Assembly: GCF_022549695.1 (NCBI RefSeq)
Contig: NZ_JAKZGS010000006.1
Span: 86,706 to 150,705, forward strand
DNA: 64,000 nt
Direction of reading: 5' to 3'
Source: Belliella calami
GTDB taxonomy: Bacteria > Bacteroidota > Bacteroidia > Cytophagales > Cyclobacteriaceae
Every line of letters begins with the position of its first letter. Positions within the stretch are counted from its first letter, which is position 1. Positions 42,221-51,638 of the stretch are shown here, piece after piece. The position numbers were made by a program, and so were the translations under genes. The notes beneath the pieces were generated by a model, which worked only from the letters and a program-made list of their open reading frames with translations, had not been told where the DNA came from and searched no databases.

Positions 42221-42805
42221 TTAACGCGCTCTACTTAAGACCCTAAATTGATCCATAACCTTATAAGTGGCACGTGTAAGATCTGAAGAAAGGTCAGGGG
42301 AAAGCAAATCGAATGCTGCGGGTGTATATCCTTGCCAAATTGTATTTCCCTTTTTGTTATCAATCACAAAAATAACAAGCATCCCATTGTTTTGAGAATA
42401 TTTCACATTGTTGTAATTCTCATCTTTTTCTTTGTCTTCAGGCTTTAGTTCGTCAACTTCTTCTGTTACAAATGCACCTTTTCTTTGCAACCAATAATCA
42501 AAATTCGGTTGTTCGTATCCTCTATATTTTACTTCTTCTTTAAAAACTTTGTAATTCACCAACAAGTCTGGCTTGTCATCCTGAAGCTTGAAACCTTGAG
42601 AACCTAATCTGTTCGAGATGGTTCTTTTGATTATGGTTACAAACTCTTCATCATCTTCTTCTGGATTGTCTATAAAACCGAAGGTTTTGTACTTTTTAAA
42701 ATTTGCAGAATAATTGAAATCATATTCTGCAATAAAGTCCTTTTGGGAGAAACATCCTGTCATTATCAATAAGATAACCAAGGAGAAAACTGGTGAATTT
42801 TTCAT
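42221..42805 (-). CDS. DUF4136 lipoprotein
   Basis: 194 aa. SLVILLIMTGC gives a lipoprotein signal with Cys18. The pattern of the DUF4136 family is present: AEYDFNYSANFKKYKTFGFI (about residues 25-44), RTISNRLGSQGFKLQDDKPD (about 66-85), LLVNYKVF and the late IFVIDNKKGNTIWQGYTPA (about 145-163). These are small lipoproteins anchored to the periplasmic face of a membrane, with unknown role. An acidic-basic insert (ELKPEDKEKDEN) sits in the middle. Monocistronic. Confidence 0.83.
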   Translation of the reverse strand: MKNSPVFSLVILLIMTGCFSQKDFIAEYDFNYSANFKKYKTFGFIDNPEEDDEEFVTIIKRTISNRLGSQGFKLQDDKPDLLVNYKVFKEEVKYRGYEQPNFDYWLQRKGAFVTEEVDELKPEDKEKDENYNNVKYSQNNGMLVIFVIDNKKGNTIWQGYTPAAFDLLSPDLSSDLTRATYKVMDQFRVLSRAR

Positions 42806-43206
42806 TTTAAATTAATTTAGTTAGATATTTATGTCATAAGTGTATTTACGATTTTTAATAAAGTTTAAGATTTTAGCCAGTTTCAAAATTGGTCATATCT
42901 TCAACAGTTTATTTTCACCACATGTTTGGATTGACCCAGACATTGAGATACTTGAATTAAATTTGCTTAGCTTGTGGATATTAGGGTGTTAGAAGTTTTT
43001 TAATTTAAGAAATTCAATTCATGTTCGAAAGAATTTTAACAAATTAACTTCATATATGTTTTTTTGTTTGTGAAATATAGGATATTGGCGATCAAACATT
43101 TATGTAAATATTTCTTTAAAAAAAGGCTCATTTGATGCCAAATTCGCTTACTTTCGTCTATAGTGCAGCATAAAAAATCCGGAAAACTCTAACCAAAAAA
43201 AATAAT
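42806..43206. other. 401-bp AT-rich intergenic region
   Basis: Divergent promoters for the DUF4136 and phosphoesterase genes must lie here. The best -7-like element for the plus strand is TACTTTCG at about 43149, one mismatch from consensus, with no well-spaced -33 box. No ORF, tRNA, hairpin or repeat was recognised. Confidence 0.4.
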
Positions 43207-43923
43207 ATGTCGCTTTTTATCATCGGAGATGTTCATGGCTGTTTCCATTCATATCTTAAATTGATGGATCATTGGGAGCCAAAAACAGAGACCCTCATTC
43301 AACTAGGAGATCTTGTCGACAGAGGTAACTTTTCTCCTTTGACTCTGAGGTTAGCTTTCGAAATCAAAAAGGTTTTTAAAAACTCAGTTCATTTCCTCAA
43401 AGGAAATCATGAACAAATGATGATCAACTACCTTCAAGGGGAAGACCATTCTGACCATTGGCTAAACAATGGTGGTAAAGAAACTCTAGAACAATTCAAA
43501 AAAGAGAATTTAAATCCCGAATCTTACCTTGGCTGGCTTAGTTCCATGCCTTTGTTTTGGGAAAATAAAAATGTAGTAGTATCACACGCTGGCTTCTCTG
43601 GAATAGGTTCACCATTAGATCTCGACAATACAGATGGCGTATTATGGAATAGAAAATCCTTAGTGAATTTAGGCAAACTACAAGTAATAGGACATACACC
43701 TTTGGTGGATGGAAGGCCAGAATTCCAAAGTAGCAGCAATTCTTGGAATATAGATACAGGTGCATACAAAGGCCATTGCCTCACAGGAATAAAACTCAAA
43801 AAAGATGGTACATTTTTGGAAACAATTAGCATTCCTACAATTACAAAAGATTACAATTCTACTTCTAGTCAATTCCATACAGGATTGATAAAAAGTTCTA
43901 TTGAGGGGAAATCCAGAATATAA
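43207..43923 (+). CDS. metallophosphoesterase (serine/threonine phosphatase-like)
   Basis: 238 aa, cytoplasmic. The calcineurin-like motif set is complete: GDVHG (residues 7-11), GDLVDRG (about 37-43), GNHEQMM (about 65-71), and a later SHAGF plus GHTPLVDGRPEF with the last metal ligands. Length and motifs match PrpA/ApaH-like bacterial protein phosphatases or diadenosine tetraphosphatases; the compact size and DRG spacing favour a PPP-type Ser/Thr phosphatase. Substrate unknown. It is convergent with manC, and the two share a hairpin terminator. Confidence 0.88.
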   Translation: MSLFIIGDVHGCFHSYLKLMDHWEPKTETLIQLGDLVDRGNFSPLTLRLAFEIKKVFKNSVHFLKGNHEQMMINYLQGEDHSDHWLNNGGKETLEQFKKENLNPESYLGWLSSMPLFWENKNVVVSHAGFSGIGSPLDLDNTDGVLWNRKSLVNLGKLQVIGHTPLVDGRPEFQSSSNSWNIDTGAYKGHCLTGIKLKKDGTFLETISIPTITKDYNSTSSQFHTGLIKSSIEGKSRI

Positions 43924-43929
43924 TTCAAT

Positions 43930-43970
43930 CAAGAAATTTGAAATCCTCTTTATTGATTTCAAATTTCTTG
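43930..43970. terminator. bidirectional terminator between phosphoesterase and manC
   Basis: CAAGAAATTTGAAATC (43930-43945) and its perfect inverse (43955-43970) form a 16-bp stem with a 9-nt loop. A T run follows on the plus strand (43976-43983). It lies between two convergent stop codons. Confidence 0.8.
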
Positions 43971-44003
43971 AATGTGTTTTTTTAACTATAATCGATTTAA
44001 TTA

Positions 44004-45077
44004 CTACACAAAGTTCTCACCTTTTGCTTTGGCGTCAATTACGAATTCCCTAAACTTCTTTTCAGCATCAAGTTTACAGATTAGTAGCACATTTTCAGAT
44101 TCAGTAACAAGGTAGTTTTCCAAACCTTGGATAACTACTAATTTATTGGACGAAACTTTCACATAGCAGTTTTTGGTGTCGTATAGAAGTGCATTGGCTT
44201 CCACTACATTTTCCTCAACGTCTTTATCTTGTATTTCATACAATCCCATCCACGAACCCAAATCAGACCAACCAAAATCTCCCAAAATCACATATACCTC
44301 CTCTGACTTTTCCATTATTCCAAAGTCAATCGAAATATTTTTCACTTGAGAATAAGCCTTGATGATAAATTCATGTTCTTGATCTGTATTGTAATATCCC
44401 ACTCCTTCTTCAAAAACCTCTGCGACTTCAGGCATGTATTTCTCAAAAGCCTTGATGATACTTTCCACTTTCCAAACAAACATCCCAGAATTCCAGACAA
44501 AATCACCACTTTCTAAAAAGGTCTTGGCCAACTTCAAATTTGGTTTTTCGGTAAATGTCTTTACTTTTTTGGCCGCTTTAGAATCGTCGACAAAATATTG
44601 GATATAACCATAGCCTGTTTCAGGTCTATTCGGCTGAATTCCAATAGTAATCAATCGGTCATGTTGCTCACATGAATTCAAGGAAGTTTCAATATTCAGA
44701 ATAAATTTTGATTCATTGAGTATCAAATGGTCTGCTGGGGTTACGATAACTTTTGCGTGAGGGTCTTTTTCCGAAATTTTATAACTCGCATAAGCAATAC
44801 AATTTGCCGTATCTCTCCTTTGGGGTTCTTTCAAAATGTTGGATACTGGAATATCGGGCAATTGTTCTCTCACTAAATCAAAATAATGCTTATTGGTAAC
44901 CACTAGAAACCTATCGGAATCAGTCATGCTCAAAAATCGATCATAGGTCATCTGAAGCAAGGATCTTCCGGTACCAAGGATATCCAAAAATTGCTTGGGC
45001 CTATTGTTTCTGCTATATGGCCAAAAACGAGAGCCAATCCCTCCAGCCATGATTACTACATATGGTTTTTCCTGCAT
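44004..45077 (-). CDS. manC: mannose-1-phosphate guanylyltransferase
   Basis: 357 aa, a single-domain GTP:mannose-1-phosphate guanylyltransferase without the fused phosphomannose isomerase domain. It makes GDP-mannose for surface glycans. The N-terminal nucleotide-binding motif is MAGGIGSRFWPYSRNNRPKQ (about residues 10-29); VTPADHLI, ETGYGYIQY, FTEKPNLKLAKTFLESGDFV and FDWSDLG-like GDFGWSDLGSW follow in family order. It is co-transcribed with kdsD 9 bp upstream. GDP-mannose supply fits the glycosyltransferases elsewhere in the window. The symbol reflects function; manC1/cpsB naming varies. Confidence 0.92.
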   Translation of the reverse strand: MQEKPYVVIMAGGIGSRFWPYSRNNRPKQFLDILGTGRSLLQMTYDRFLSMTDSDRFLVVTNKHYFDLVREQLPDIPVSNILKEPQRRDTANCIAYASYKISEKDPHAKVIVTPADHLILNESKFILNIETSLNSCEQHDRLITIGIQPNRPETGYGYIQYFVDDSKAAKKVKTFTEKPNLKLAKTFLESGDFVWNSGMFVWKVESIIKAFEKYMPEVAEVFEEGVGYYNTDQEHEFIIKAYSQVKNISIDFGIMEKSEEVYVILGDFGWSDLGSWMGLYEIQDKDVEENVVEANALLYDTKNCYVKVSSNKLVVIQGLENYLVTESENVLLICKLDAEKKFREFVIDAKAKGENFV

Positions 45078-45086
45078 TGGTCAGTA

Positions 45087-46055
45087 TTATACGATACCCT
45101 CTTTCATTAAGTCATGAATATGGATAAACCCAGCGATTTTATCGCCATCCATAGCCACTAGTTGTGTAATATTAAATTCTTTCATTCTATTCAAAGCCCT
45201 GATTGCAAATTCATCCTGTGAGATAGTTTTAGGGTTTTTAGTCATTATTTCAATTGCCTTCACTTGTTGGATATCTGCACCTGATATCAGCATTCTTCTC
45301 AAATCCCCATCAGTAATTATACCAAGCAATTTATGATTTTCATCCACAACGGCAGTTGCACCTAACCTTTTGCTGCTTATCTCTACGATAATTTCGGTCA
45401 AAAGGGCATCTTTTTTTACAATCGGGATCAAATTCTTTGGTATTACATCGAAAACAGTCAAATATAGTTGCTTCCCGAGAGCCCCACCTGGGTGATAAAC
45501 TGCAAAATCTTCTGGTGAAAACCCTCTTGCTTCCAATAAGCAAACGGCAAGTGCATCACCCATGGCCATATGAACCGTGGTACTGGTAGTCGGTGCTAGA
45601 TTGTTTGGACAAGCTTCTTGATCAATAGTGGCATTTAGTACAAAATCAGCATTTTCAGCCAAATAACTATTCACGTTACTGACTAAAGCTATGAGTTTTG
45701 ACCCTAATCGTTTGAGCAAAGGTACCAAAACCTTTATCTCAGGGGTGTTTCCACTTTTCGAAATACAAATTACGAAATCATTTTTTTGAATCATACCCAA
45801 ATCTCCATGAATCGCATCAGCGGCATGCATAAATAAAGCTGGTGTACCAGTGGAATTAAGTGTGGCTACTATTTTATTGGCTACGATTGCACTTTTGCCA
45901 ATACCTGTAATCACTACTCTTCCTGATGAGGCCAAAATAGCCTCAACACAGGCCACAAAATCATCATCTATAAAATTTATTAGATTTTGAACCGCATTTG
46001 CCTCCTTTTGGAGCACTTCGATAGCGCTAGTTTTAATATTTTTTGTTAATTTCAA
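45087..46055 (-). CDS. kdsD: arabinose-5-phosphate isomerase (KpsF/GutQ family)
   Basis: 322 aa, the standard SIS domain plus two CBS domains. It interconverts ribulose-5-phosphate and arabinose-5-phosphate, the first step to Kdo for lipopolysaccharide. The SIS part has VVITGIGKSAIVANKIVATL (about residues 47-66), FMHAADAIHGDLGMI (about 75-89) and CISKSGNTPEI (about 96-106); the CBS pair includes LGIITDGDLRRML (about 244-256) and GFIHIHDLMKEGIV at the end. It heads a two-gene operon with manC and is divergent from recQ. Confidence 0.92.
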   Translation of the reverse strand: MKLTKNIKTSAIEVLQKEANAVQNLINFIDDDFVACVEAILASSGRVVITGIGKSAIVANKIVATLNSTGTPALFMHAADAIHGDLGMIQKNDFVICISKSGNTPEIKVLVPLLKRLGSKLIALVSNVNSYLAENADFVLNATIDQEACPNNLAPTTSTTVHMAMGDALAVCLLEARGFSPEDFAVYHPGGALGKQLYLTVFDVIPKNLIPIVKKDALLTEIIVEISSKRLGATAVVDENHKLLGIITDGDLRRMLISGADIQQVKAIEIMTKNPKTISQDEFAIRALNRMKEFNITQLVAMDGDKIAGFIHIHDLMKEGIV

Positions 46056-46155
46056 TTTTGACAGGCTTTATCATTAAATTTGTATCAAAGGTAAAAAAGA
46101 AATCCTTAAAGTTTAATGAATACCCAAAAGCGGAACATTAAAACGTCATTGTGAA

Positions 46156-48333
46156 GTGGATCAATCAGTAAAAGAAAATCTAAAAGAAATATTTGGTTTC
46201 AGTCAGTTTAGAGGAAATCAAGAAGCCATTGTTGATAACATCCTTGGAGGTAGCAATACATTTGTAATCATGCCAACAGGAGCCGGAAAATCGTTATGTT
46301 ACCAACTTCCAGCTGTGATCAAAGGCGGTACAGCTGTAGTCATATCACCATTGATTGCACTGATGAAGAATCAGGTTGACCAGCTCAATGCCTTTGGCAT
46401 CAACGCATACTTTCTGAATTCAACCCTAAATAAATCAGAGACAACGAAAGTCAAAAAAGAAGTTCTTGCAGGCAAAACGAAACTCCTTTACGTGGCTCCT
46501 GAGTCTCTTACCAAAGAAGAAAATGTACTTTTCCTCAAAGAAGCCAACATAAGTTTTGTTGCTATTGATGAAGCACATTGTATCTCAGAATGGGGACATG
46601 ATTTCAGGCCTGAATACCGTAGAATCAAATCTATAATTGCCCAGATCGGTGAGAAACTACCAATAATCGCTCTTACGGCTACAGCTACTCCAAAAGTACA
46701 ACAAGACATTCAGCGAAATTTGCAGATGGAAGAGGCTGATCTGTTTAAGTCTTCTTTCAACAGAACCAACCTTTATTATGAGGTGAGGCCAAAAGTGAAA
46801 AATGAGACCAAAAAACAAATCATCAAGTACATAAAAGGCCACAAAGGCAAATCAGGTATCATCTATTGCTTGAGCCGCAAAAAAGTGGAAGAAATTGCTT
46901 CTCTGCTTCAAGTAAACGGTATCAATGCAGCCCCATACCATGCTGGACTAGATCAAAGTATCAGAATCAAAAACCAAGATGATTTCCTCAATGAGGAACT
47001 TGATGTGATAGTAGCCACGATTGCTTTTGGAATGGGAATCGATAAGCCTGATGTAAGGTATGTGATTCACTATGACGTACCAAAATCCCTGGAAGGCTAT
47101 TATCAAGAAACTGGACGAGCTGGTAGAGATGGACTTGAGGGACATTGCTTGATGTTCTACAAATACGAAGACATTGTAAAATTAGACAAATTCAATAAAG
47201 ACAAGCCGGTAACAGAACGTGAAAACGCGAAGGTCTTGCTCCAAGAAATGGCTGCTTATGCAGAAAGCTCTGTTTGTAGAAGAAAAACGCTACTTCACTA
47301 CTTTGGCGAATACATGGAAAAAGACTGTGGCTTCTGTGACAACTGTAAACACCCCAATGAAAAGTTTGAAGGCAAAGATTATTTGGTCTCTGCGATACAA
47401 GCTGTCAAAGAAACCAACAACCGTTTCAATATTGAGCATATCGTCAAAGTAATCAGAGGAGAGCAAAATGACTACATGAAAAGCTATGGTCATGATAAGC
47501 TCAGTATATTTGGTGTTGGTTCTGAAGAAGATGAAAGACTTTGGAAAACTATCATCCGACAAGCGATGATCAATGATTTCATTGAGAAAGACATAGAAAA
47601 CTATGGAGTCATAAAAGTAACTGCAAAAGGCTTAGAATACATCAAAGAGCCATATAGCATTTCTATGAGCAAAGACCACGATTTTGAAAAAATGCTCATA
47701 GCAGAAGCCTCAGATGACATTTCAAATGGAGCAAAAGCCTATGATGAAAAGCTTTTTGAATTGCTCAAAGCAGAGCGAAAGAAAGTCGCAAAATCAAAAG
47801 GATTACCTCCTTATGTAATTTTCCAAGATCCTTCATTGGAAGAAATGGCAACCGTCTATCCTACCACCAGAGATGAATTGGCGCAAATAAATGGCGTCGG
47901 TATGGGAAAAGTCACTAAATTTGGCTCGTCATTTCTAAAATTGATCGAAAACTATGTAGAGGAAAATGATATCATGACAGCCTCAGACGTAGTCGTCAAA
48001 ACTGCTGGAAGTAGATCAAAAGTAAAAATTTCAATAATCCAGCAAGTGGATAGGAAAATCGATCTTGATGAAATAGCAGAAAATTTGAATATCTCCATGG
48101 CTGAATTGCTTCAAGAGATCGAGCAAATCATCTACAGTGGTACAAAATTGAATATCAATTATTACATTGAAAATATCATGGACGAAGACCGAGAGGATAT
48201 TCTACATGATTATTTCATGACTGCTGAAAGTGACAACATCAAAGCAGCTTTGAGTGAACTCGAAGATGAAGATTTTGGCGAAGAAGAAATCCGTGTGTAT
48301 AGAGTAAAATTCATCTCTGAACACGCAAATTAA
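46156..48333 (+). CDS. recQ: ATP-dependent DNA helicase RecQ
   Basis: 725 aa, a full RecQ helicase with a C-terminal extension. It unwinds DNA 3' to 5' in recombination repair. Motif I is MPTGAGKSLCYQLPA (about residues 38-52), motif II DEAHCISEWGHDFRPEY (about 138-154), motif VI QETGRAGRDG (about 316-325). The RQC zinc site uses CDNC, and an HRDC domain follows (about 530-610). The start is GTG 46156; no in-frame ATG lies upstream. A TAAATTTG box at 46075-46082 could be its promoter. purD begins 14 bp downstream, so the two are likely co-transcribed. Confidence 0.95.
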   Translation: MDQSVKENLKEIFGFSQFRGNQEAIVDNILGGSNTFVIMPTGAGKSLCYQLPAVIKGGTAVVISPLIALMKNQVDQLNAFGINAYFLNSTLNKSETTKVKKEVLAGKTKLLYVAPESLTKEENVLFLKEANISFVAIDEAHCISEWGHDFRPEYRRIKSIIAQIGEKLPIIALTATATPKVQQDIQRNLQMEEADLFKSSFNRTNLYYEVRPKVKNETKKQIIKYIKGHKGKSGIIYCLSRKKVEEIASLLQVNGINAAPYHAGLDQSIRIKNQDDFLNEELDVIVATIAFGMGIDKPDVRYVIHYDVPKSLEGYYQETGRAGRDGLEGHCLMFYKYEDIVKLDKFNKDKPVTERENAKVLLQEMAAYAESSVCRRKTLLHYFGEYMEKDCGFCDNCKHPNEKFEGKDYLVSAIQAVKETNNRFNIEHIVKVIRGEQNDYMKSYGHDKLSIFGVGSEEDERLWKTIIRQAMINDFIEKDIENYGVIKVTAKGLEYIKEPYSISMSKDHDFEKMLIAEASDDISNGAKAYDEKLFELLKAERKKVAKSKGLPPYVIFQDPSLEEMATVYPTTRDELAQINGVGMGKVTKFGSSFLKLIENYVEENDIMTASDVVVKTAGSRSKVKISIIQQVDRKIDLDEIAENLNISMAELLQEIEQIIYSGTKLNINYYIENIMDEDREDILHDYFMTAESDNIKAALSELEDEDFGEEEIRVYRVKFISEHAN

Positions 48334-48347
48334 ACTGAAATTCACAA

Positions 48348-49646
48348 ATGAATATATTATTATTAGGAAGCGGAGGTAGAGAGCATGCCTTTGCTTGGAA
48401 AATTGTAGGCAGCCCGAAATGTTCAAAACTTTTCGTAGCTCCAGGAAATGCAGGAACTGCCCAAATTGCCCAAAATATTTCGATTGGAATCAACGATTTC
48501 GAAGCTTTAACAGAATTCGTATTGGAAAACAATATCGGAATGGTGGTAGTGGGGCCAGAAGAGCCTCTTGTAAAAGGAATAGTTGATTATTTTCAAGCCA
48601 ATCCAGCAACAAAAGAACTCCCTATAATTGGTCCAGGTCAACTTGGAGCCACCATGGAAGGATCGAAGGACTTTTCTAAGCAGTTTATGGAACGAAACAA
48701 TATTCCAACTGCTGCTTCTGAGACCTTCACAAAAGATAACATCAACCAAGCTTACAAGTTTATTGATGCACAGACCATTCCAGTTGTCTTGAAAGCAGAT
48801 GGTTTGGCAGCAGGAAAAGGTGTTTTGATCTGCCAAAGCCACCAAGAAGCGAAGGAATCTCTTCGAGAAATGCTTGTGGAAAACAAATTTGGCGAAGCCT
48901 CATCCAAGGTTGTGATAGAGCAATTTCTCGATGGTATTGAGCTTTCGGTATTTGTGGCTACAGATGGAAAGAGTTACAAAATCCTCCCTGAGGCAAAAGA
49001 TTATAAGAGAATAGGCGAAGCAGATACAGGATTGAACACTGGTGGCATGGGAGCTGTAAGCCCTGTCCCATTTGCAGATACTGATTTTATGCAAAAGGTA
49101 GAGGAAAGAGTGATCAAACCTACTGTAAACGGACTTCACAAAGAAAAAATTAGATATACTGGATTTCTATTTATCGGTTTGATGAATATTGGAGGAGATC
49201 CTTACGTGATAGAATACAATGTCCGTATGGGCGATCCAGAAACTCAAGCTGTCCTTCCTAGGATAAAAAGTGACTTTGTCGATTTACTTTACTCTATGGG
49301 AACGATGAATTTGGATAATTACAAAATTGAATTGGAATCCTTTACCTCTACGACGGTCGTGTTAGTGGCAGGTGGATATCCAGGAGATTACAAAAAGGGC
49401 GATAAAATTTCTGGCTTAGGTAAGCAAGTAAAGGAAAATAATTCGTTGGTATTCCATGCTGGCACTACGCTAAATTCAGATGGCGATGTATTGACAAACG
49501 GCGGAAGAGTAATCGCCGTTACCGGTATAGGTCAAGATGTAGAGTCGGCCCTTTCAAATGCATACAGCAAAGTAGCTGAAATCACTTGGGATGCTCAGTA
49601 TCACAGAAAAGATATTGGTCAGGATATTCTGGCGTTAGTAAAGTAA
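48348..49646 (+). CDS. purD: phosphoribosylamine-glycine ligase
   Basis: 432 aa, normal for GARS. It joins phosphoribosylamine and glycine in the second step of purine synthesis. The N-terminal domain begins MNILLLGSGGREHAFAWKI; the ATP-grasp part shows GPEEPLVKGIVD (about residues 69-80), VVLKADGLAAGKGV (about 148-161), LNTGGMGAVSP (about 230-240) and IEYNVRMGDPETQAVLPR (about 289-306). It directly follows recQ (14 bp). A short hairpin follows before ricT. No other pur gene is in the window. Confidence 0.97.
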   Translation: MNILLLGSGGREHAFAWKIVGSPKCSKLFVAPGNAGTAQIAQNISIGINDFEALTEFVLENNIGMVVVGPEEPLVKGIVDYFQANPATKELPIIGPGQLGATMEGSKDFSKQFMERNNIPTAASETFTKDNINQAYKFIDAQTIPVVLKADGLAAGKGVLICQSHQEAKESLREMLVENKFGEASSKVVIEQFLDGIELSVFVATDGKSYKILPEAKDYKRIGEADTGLNTGGMGAVSPVPFADTDFMQKVEERVIKPTVNGLHKEKIRYTGFLFIGLMNIGGDPYVIEYNVRMGDPETQAVLPRIKSDFVDLLYSMGTMNLDNYKIELESFTSTTVVLVAGGYPGDYKKGDKISGLGKQVKENNSLVFHAGTTLNSDGDVLTNGGRVIAVTGIGQDVESALSNAYSKVAEITWDAQYHRKDIGQDILALVK

Positions 49647-49660
49647 ACCCAATTTAACGA

Positions 49661-49679
49661 GGAGCGAAAGGCTCCCTTT
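49661..49679 (+). terminator. short hairpin terminator after purD
   Basis: GGAGC and GCTCC (49661-49665 and 49671-49675) pair around GAAAG and are followed by CTTTT. The stem is only 5 bp, so termination may be partial and ricT-gldH may be transcribed from purD too. It lies 14 bp after the purD stop and 10 bp before ricT. Confidence 0.5.
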
Positions 49680-49689
49680 TGATATAATT

Positions 49690-51159
49690 ATGGCAGGATG
49701 TAGTAGCTGCTCTACCACCACCGGATCGAGTGGAGGATGCCAAAACAACGGCACTTGTGGTACGAGCGATTGTAATAAAATGAATGCATTCGACTGGCTA
49801 TCCCACATGGGAATCCCAGTTGTAGATAAGTATAATGTAGTAGAAGTGAAATTTAAAGGCGGTAGGAAAGAATATTACCGCAATGTAGATCACCTTCAAC
49901 TCACTACCGGAGACCCAATTGTCGTGGATGTTCCCAATGGGCATCACATTGGCTGGGTATCTTTACAGGGAGAATTAGTCCGTCTTCAAATGCAAAAACG
50001 GAAAATCAAGGATGATGATAGCATCCTAAGGATATACCGTGTCGCAAATCAGAAAGACATTGAAAAATGGGAAGAATCAAAAAATCGAGAAGTTCCTACT
50101 ATATACAGAACAAAGCAAATCATTGACGAGCTGAAGCTTGACATGAAATTGTCTGACGTGGAGTTTCAAGCTGACAATTCAAAAGCTACATTTTACTATT
50201 CCGCAGAAGATAGGGTTGATTTTAGAGAACTGATCAAATTGCTTGCATCGGAATTCAAAATCCGTGTAGAAATGCGTCAGATCAGCCTAAGACAGGAAGC
50301 GGGAAGACTAGGTGGAATCGGAGTATGTGGAAGGGAACTTTGCTGCTCTACTTGGATTCATGATTTCAAAAGTGTCAGCACTTCTGCTGCCAGATACCAA
50401 AATCTTTCCCTAAACCCAACCAAGCTTTCCGGTCAATGCGGCAGGTTAAAATGCTGCTTGAATTATGAGTTGGACACTTATATGTCTGCACTGGAGGATA
50501 TTCCGACTGTAGAAAAACCATTGTTCACTGAGGCTGGCCCAGCAAAACTTCAAAAGACGGATATTTTCCGGAAACTGATGTGGTTTAGCTACAACAATGA
50601 AAACAACTGGCATTCCATCACCTGCGAACGTGTGATGGCTATTCAGTTAATGAATGCAAAAGAAATCAAGCCTTTTGACCTCCAAAATGACCACTCTAAA
50701 GATGCTGAAGATAAAATCAGTAGATCCAATATGGAGTTGGAGGCCCTCGACAAAAAATTCAGCACGACAACTACAAAGAAAAAGAAGAAAAAGAAAAAAC
50801 CTAGAAATCGTGTGGAAGGAGAAACTATCCCTCAAGCTGATTCTACTCAAAGGCAAAATAAGCCTGCACCACAAAACCCGAAAAATCCAATTGCTTCAAC
50901 TGAACCTAAAGAGGGTAACAGAGATAGAAATAGATTCAAGAAGAACAGGATGGGTAGAAAAAATGTGGATCAAAACAATAAAACCGAGAATAAAGTAGAA
51001 GGGAATAAAAATACCGGAACACCAAAACCTAGGAATAACCCAAGGCCAAAGCCTGAAGGAAACGCTGAAAATAAACTAAGAGAAAACAAACCGGCGGCTA
51101 AAAGAAGATATCCACCAAGAAATAAAGGAGACCAAAACAAAGGTGATCAAAATGAATAA
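49690..51159 (+). CDS. ricT: PSP1/RicT domain protein
   Basis: 489 aa. A Cys-rich N-terminus (GCSSCSTTTG; CQNNGTCGTSDC) precedes the PSP1 domain (about residues 55-330), with the Fe-S-associated Cys set GVCGRELCCSTW and LSGQCGRLKCCLNYE. In Bacillus, RicT (YaaT) with RicA and RicF forms an Fe-S complex controlling mRNA processing by RNase Y. Here the C-terminal 130 residues are a disordered, Lys/Asn/Pro-rich tail starting with a run of seven Lys (KKKKKKKPRNR), which suggests RNA binding. gldH overlaps its end by 8 bp; this pairing is typical of Bacteroidota. Confidence 0.88.
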   Translation: MAGCSSCSTTTGSSGGCQNNGTCGTSDCNKMNAFDWLSHMGIPVVDKYNVVEVKFKGGRKEYYRNVDHLQLTTGDPIVVDVPNGHHIGWVSLQGELVRLQMQKRKIKDDDSILRIYRVANQKDIEKWEESKNREVPTIYRTKQIIDELKLDMKLSDVEFQADNSKATFYYSAEDRVDFRELIKLLASEFKIRVEMRQISLRQEAGRLGGIGVCGRELCCSTWIHDFKSVSTSAARYQNLSLNPTKLSGQCGRLKCCLNYELDTYMSALEDIPTVEKPLFTEAGPAKLQKTDIFRKLMWFSYNNENNWHSITCERVMAIQLMNAKEIKPFDLQNDHSKDAEDKISRSNMELEALDKKFSTTTTKKKKKKKKPRNRVEGETIPQADSTQRQNKPAPQNPKNPIASTEPKEGNRDRNRFKKNRMGRKNVDQNNKTENKVEGNKNTGTPKPRNNPRPKPEGNAENKLRENKPAAKRRYPPRNKGDQNKGDQNE

Positions 51160-51622
51160 AATAGGTGGTTTATTTCTTATCCCATTTATATTGATATTGG
51201 TTTTTTCCTGCAATAGCGATCGGGTTTTTGAAGATTATAAGGGGATGGAAACGCAATCTTGGCACATTGCTGATACAGTTGCTTTTGATTTGCCTCAATC
51301 AGATGAAGCTTTAAGTTCATTAATCGGAATCAAATACAATGTTGATTATCAGTTTAGAAACCTTTATGTCAAGTATTTTCTTTCTGATAGTCTTGGGAAT
51401 AAATTTGAATCGCAATTGCTTAATGTATCCTTGTTTGATAGTAAAGAAGGCCGGCCCACAGGGGCTGGTTTTGGTAGCTCTTACACTAGGTTTGACACTT
51501 TACCTCTACAAAGTAATAACCGATTTTCTAAAATAGAGTTTGTCCAATACATGCGAGTAGAAGAATTGAAAGGAATTGAAGCAATAGGCTTCAAGCAGGT
51601 AGAAAAAGAGTCCAATAATTAG
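51152..51622 (+). CDS. gldH: gliding motility lipoprotein GldH
   Basis: 156 aa from ATG 51152, overlapping ricT by 8 bp (an in-frame GTG at 51143 is less likely). LIPFILILVFSC provides a lipoprotein signal with Cys20. The mature start, NSDRVFEDYKGMETQSWHIA, and later DSLGNKFESQLLNVSLFDSK fit GldH, a lipoprotein needed for gliding and type IX secretion-related motility in Flavobacterium. Non-gliding Bacteroidota also carry it, so gliding cannot be concluded from this gene alone. It ends at a bidirectional hairpin shared with the convergent helicase gene. Confidence 0.87.
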   Translation: MNKIGGLFLIPFILILVFSCNSDRVFEDYKGMETQSWHIADTVAFDLPQSDEALSSLIGIKYNVDYQFRNLYVKYFLSDSLGNKFESQLLNVSLFDSKEGRPTGAGFGSSYTRFDTLPLQSNNRFSKIEFVQYMRVEELKGIEAIGFKQVEKESNN

Positions 51623-51638
51623 AAAATTGGACTCTTTT
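51604..51638. terminator. bidirectional terminator between gldH and helicase
   Basis: AAAAGAGTCCAAT (51604-51616) and its perfect inverse (51626-51638) form a 13-bp stem with a 9-nt loop. It overlaps the stop codons of both convergent genes, and A/T runs flank it on each side. Confidence 0.8.
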
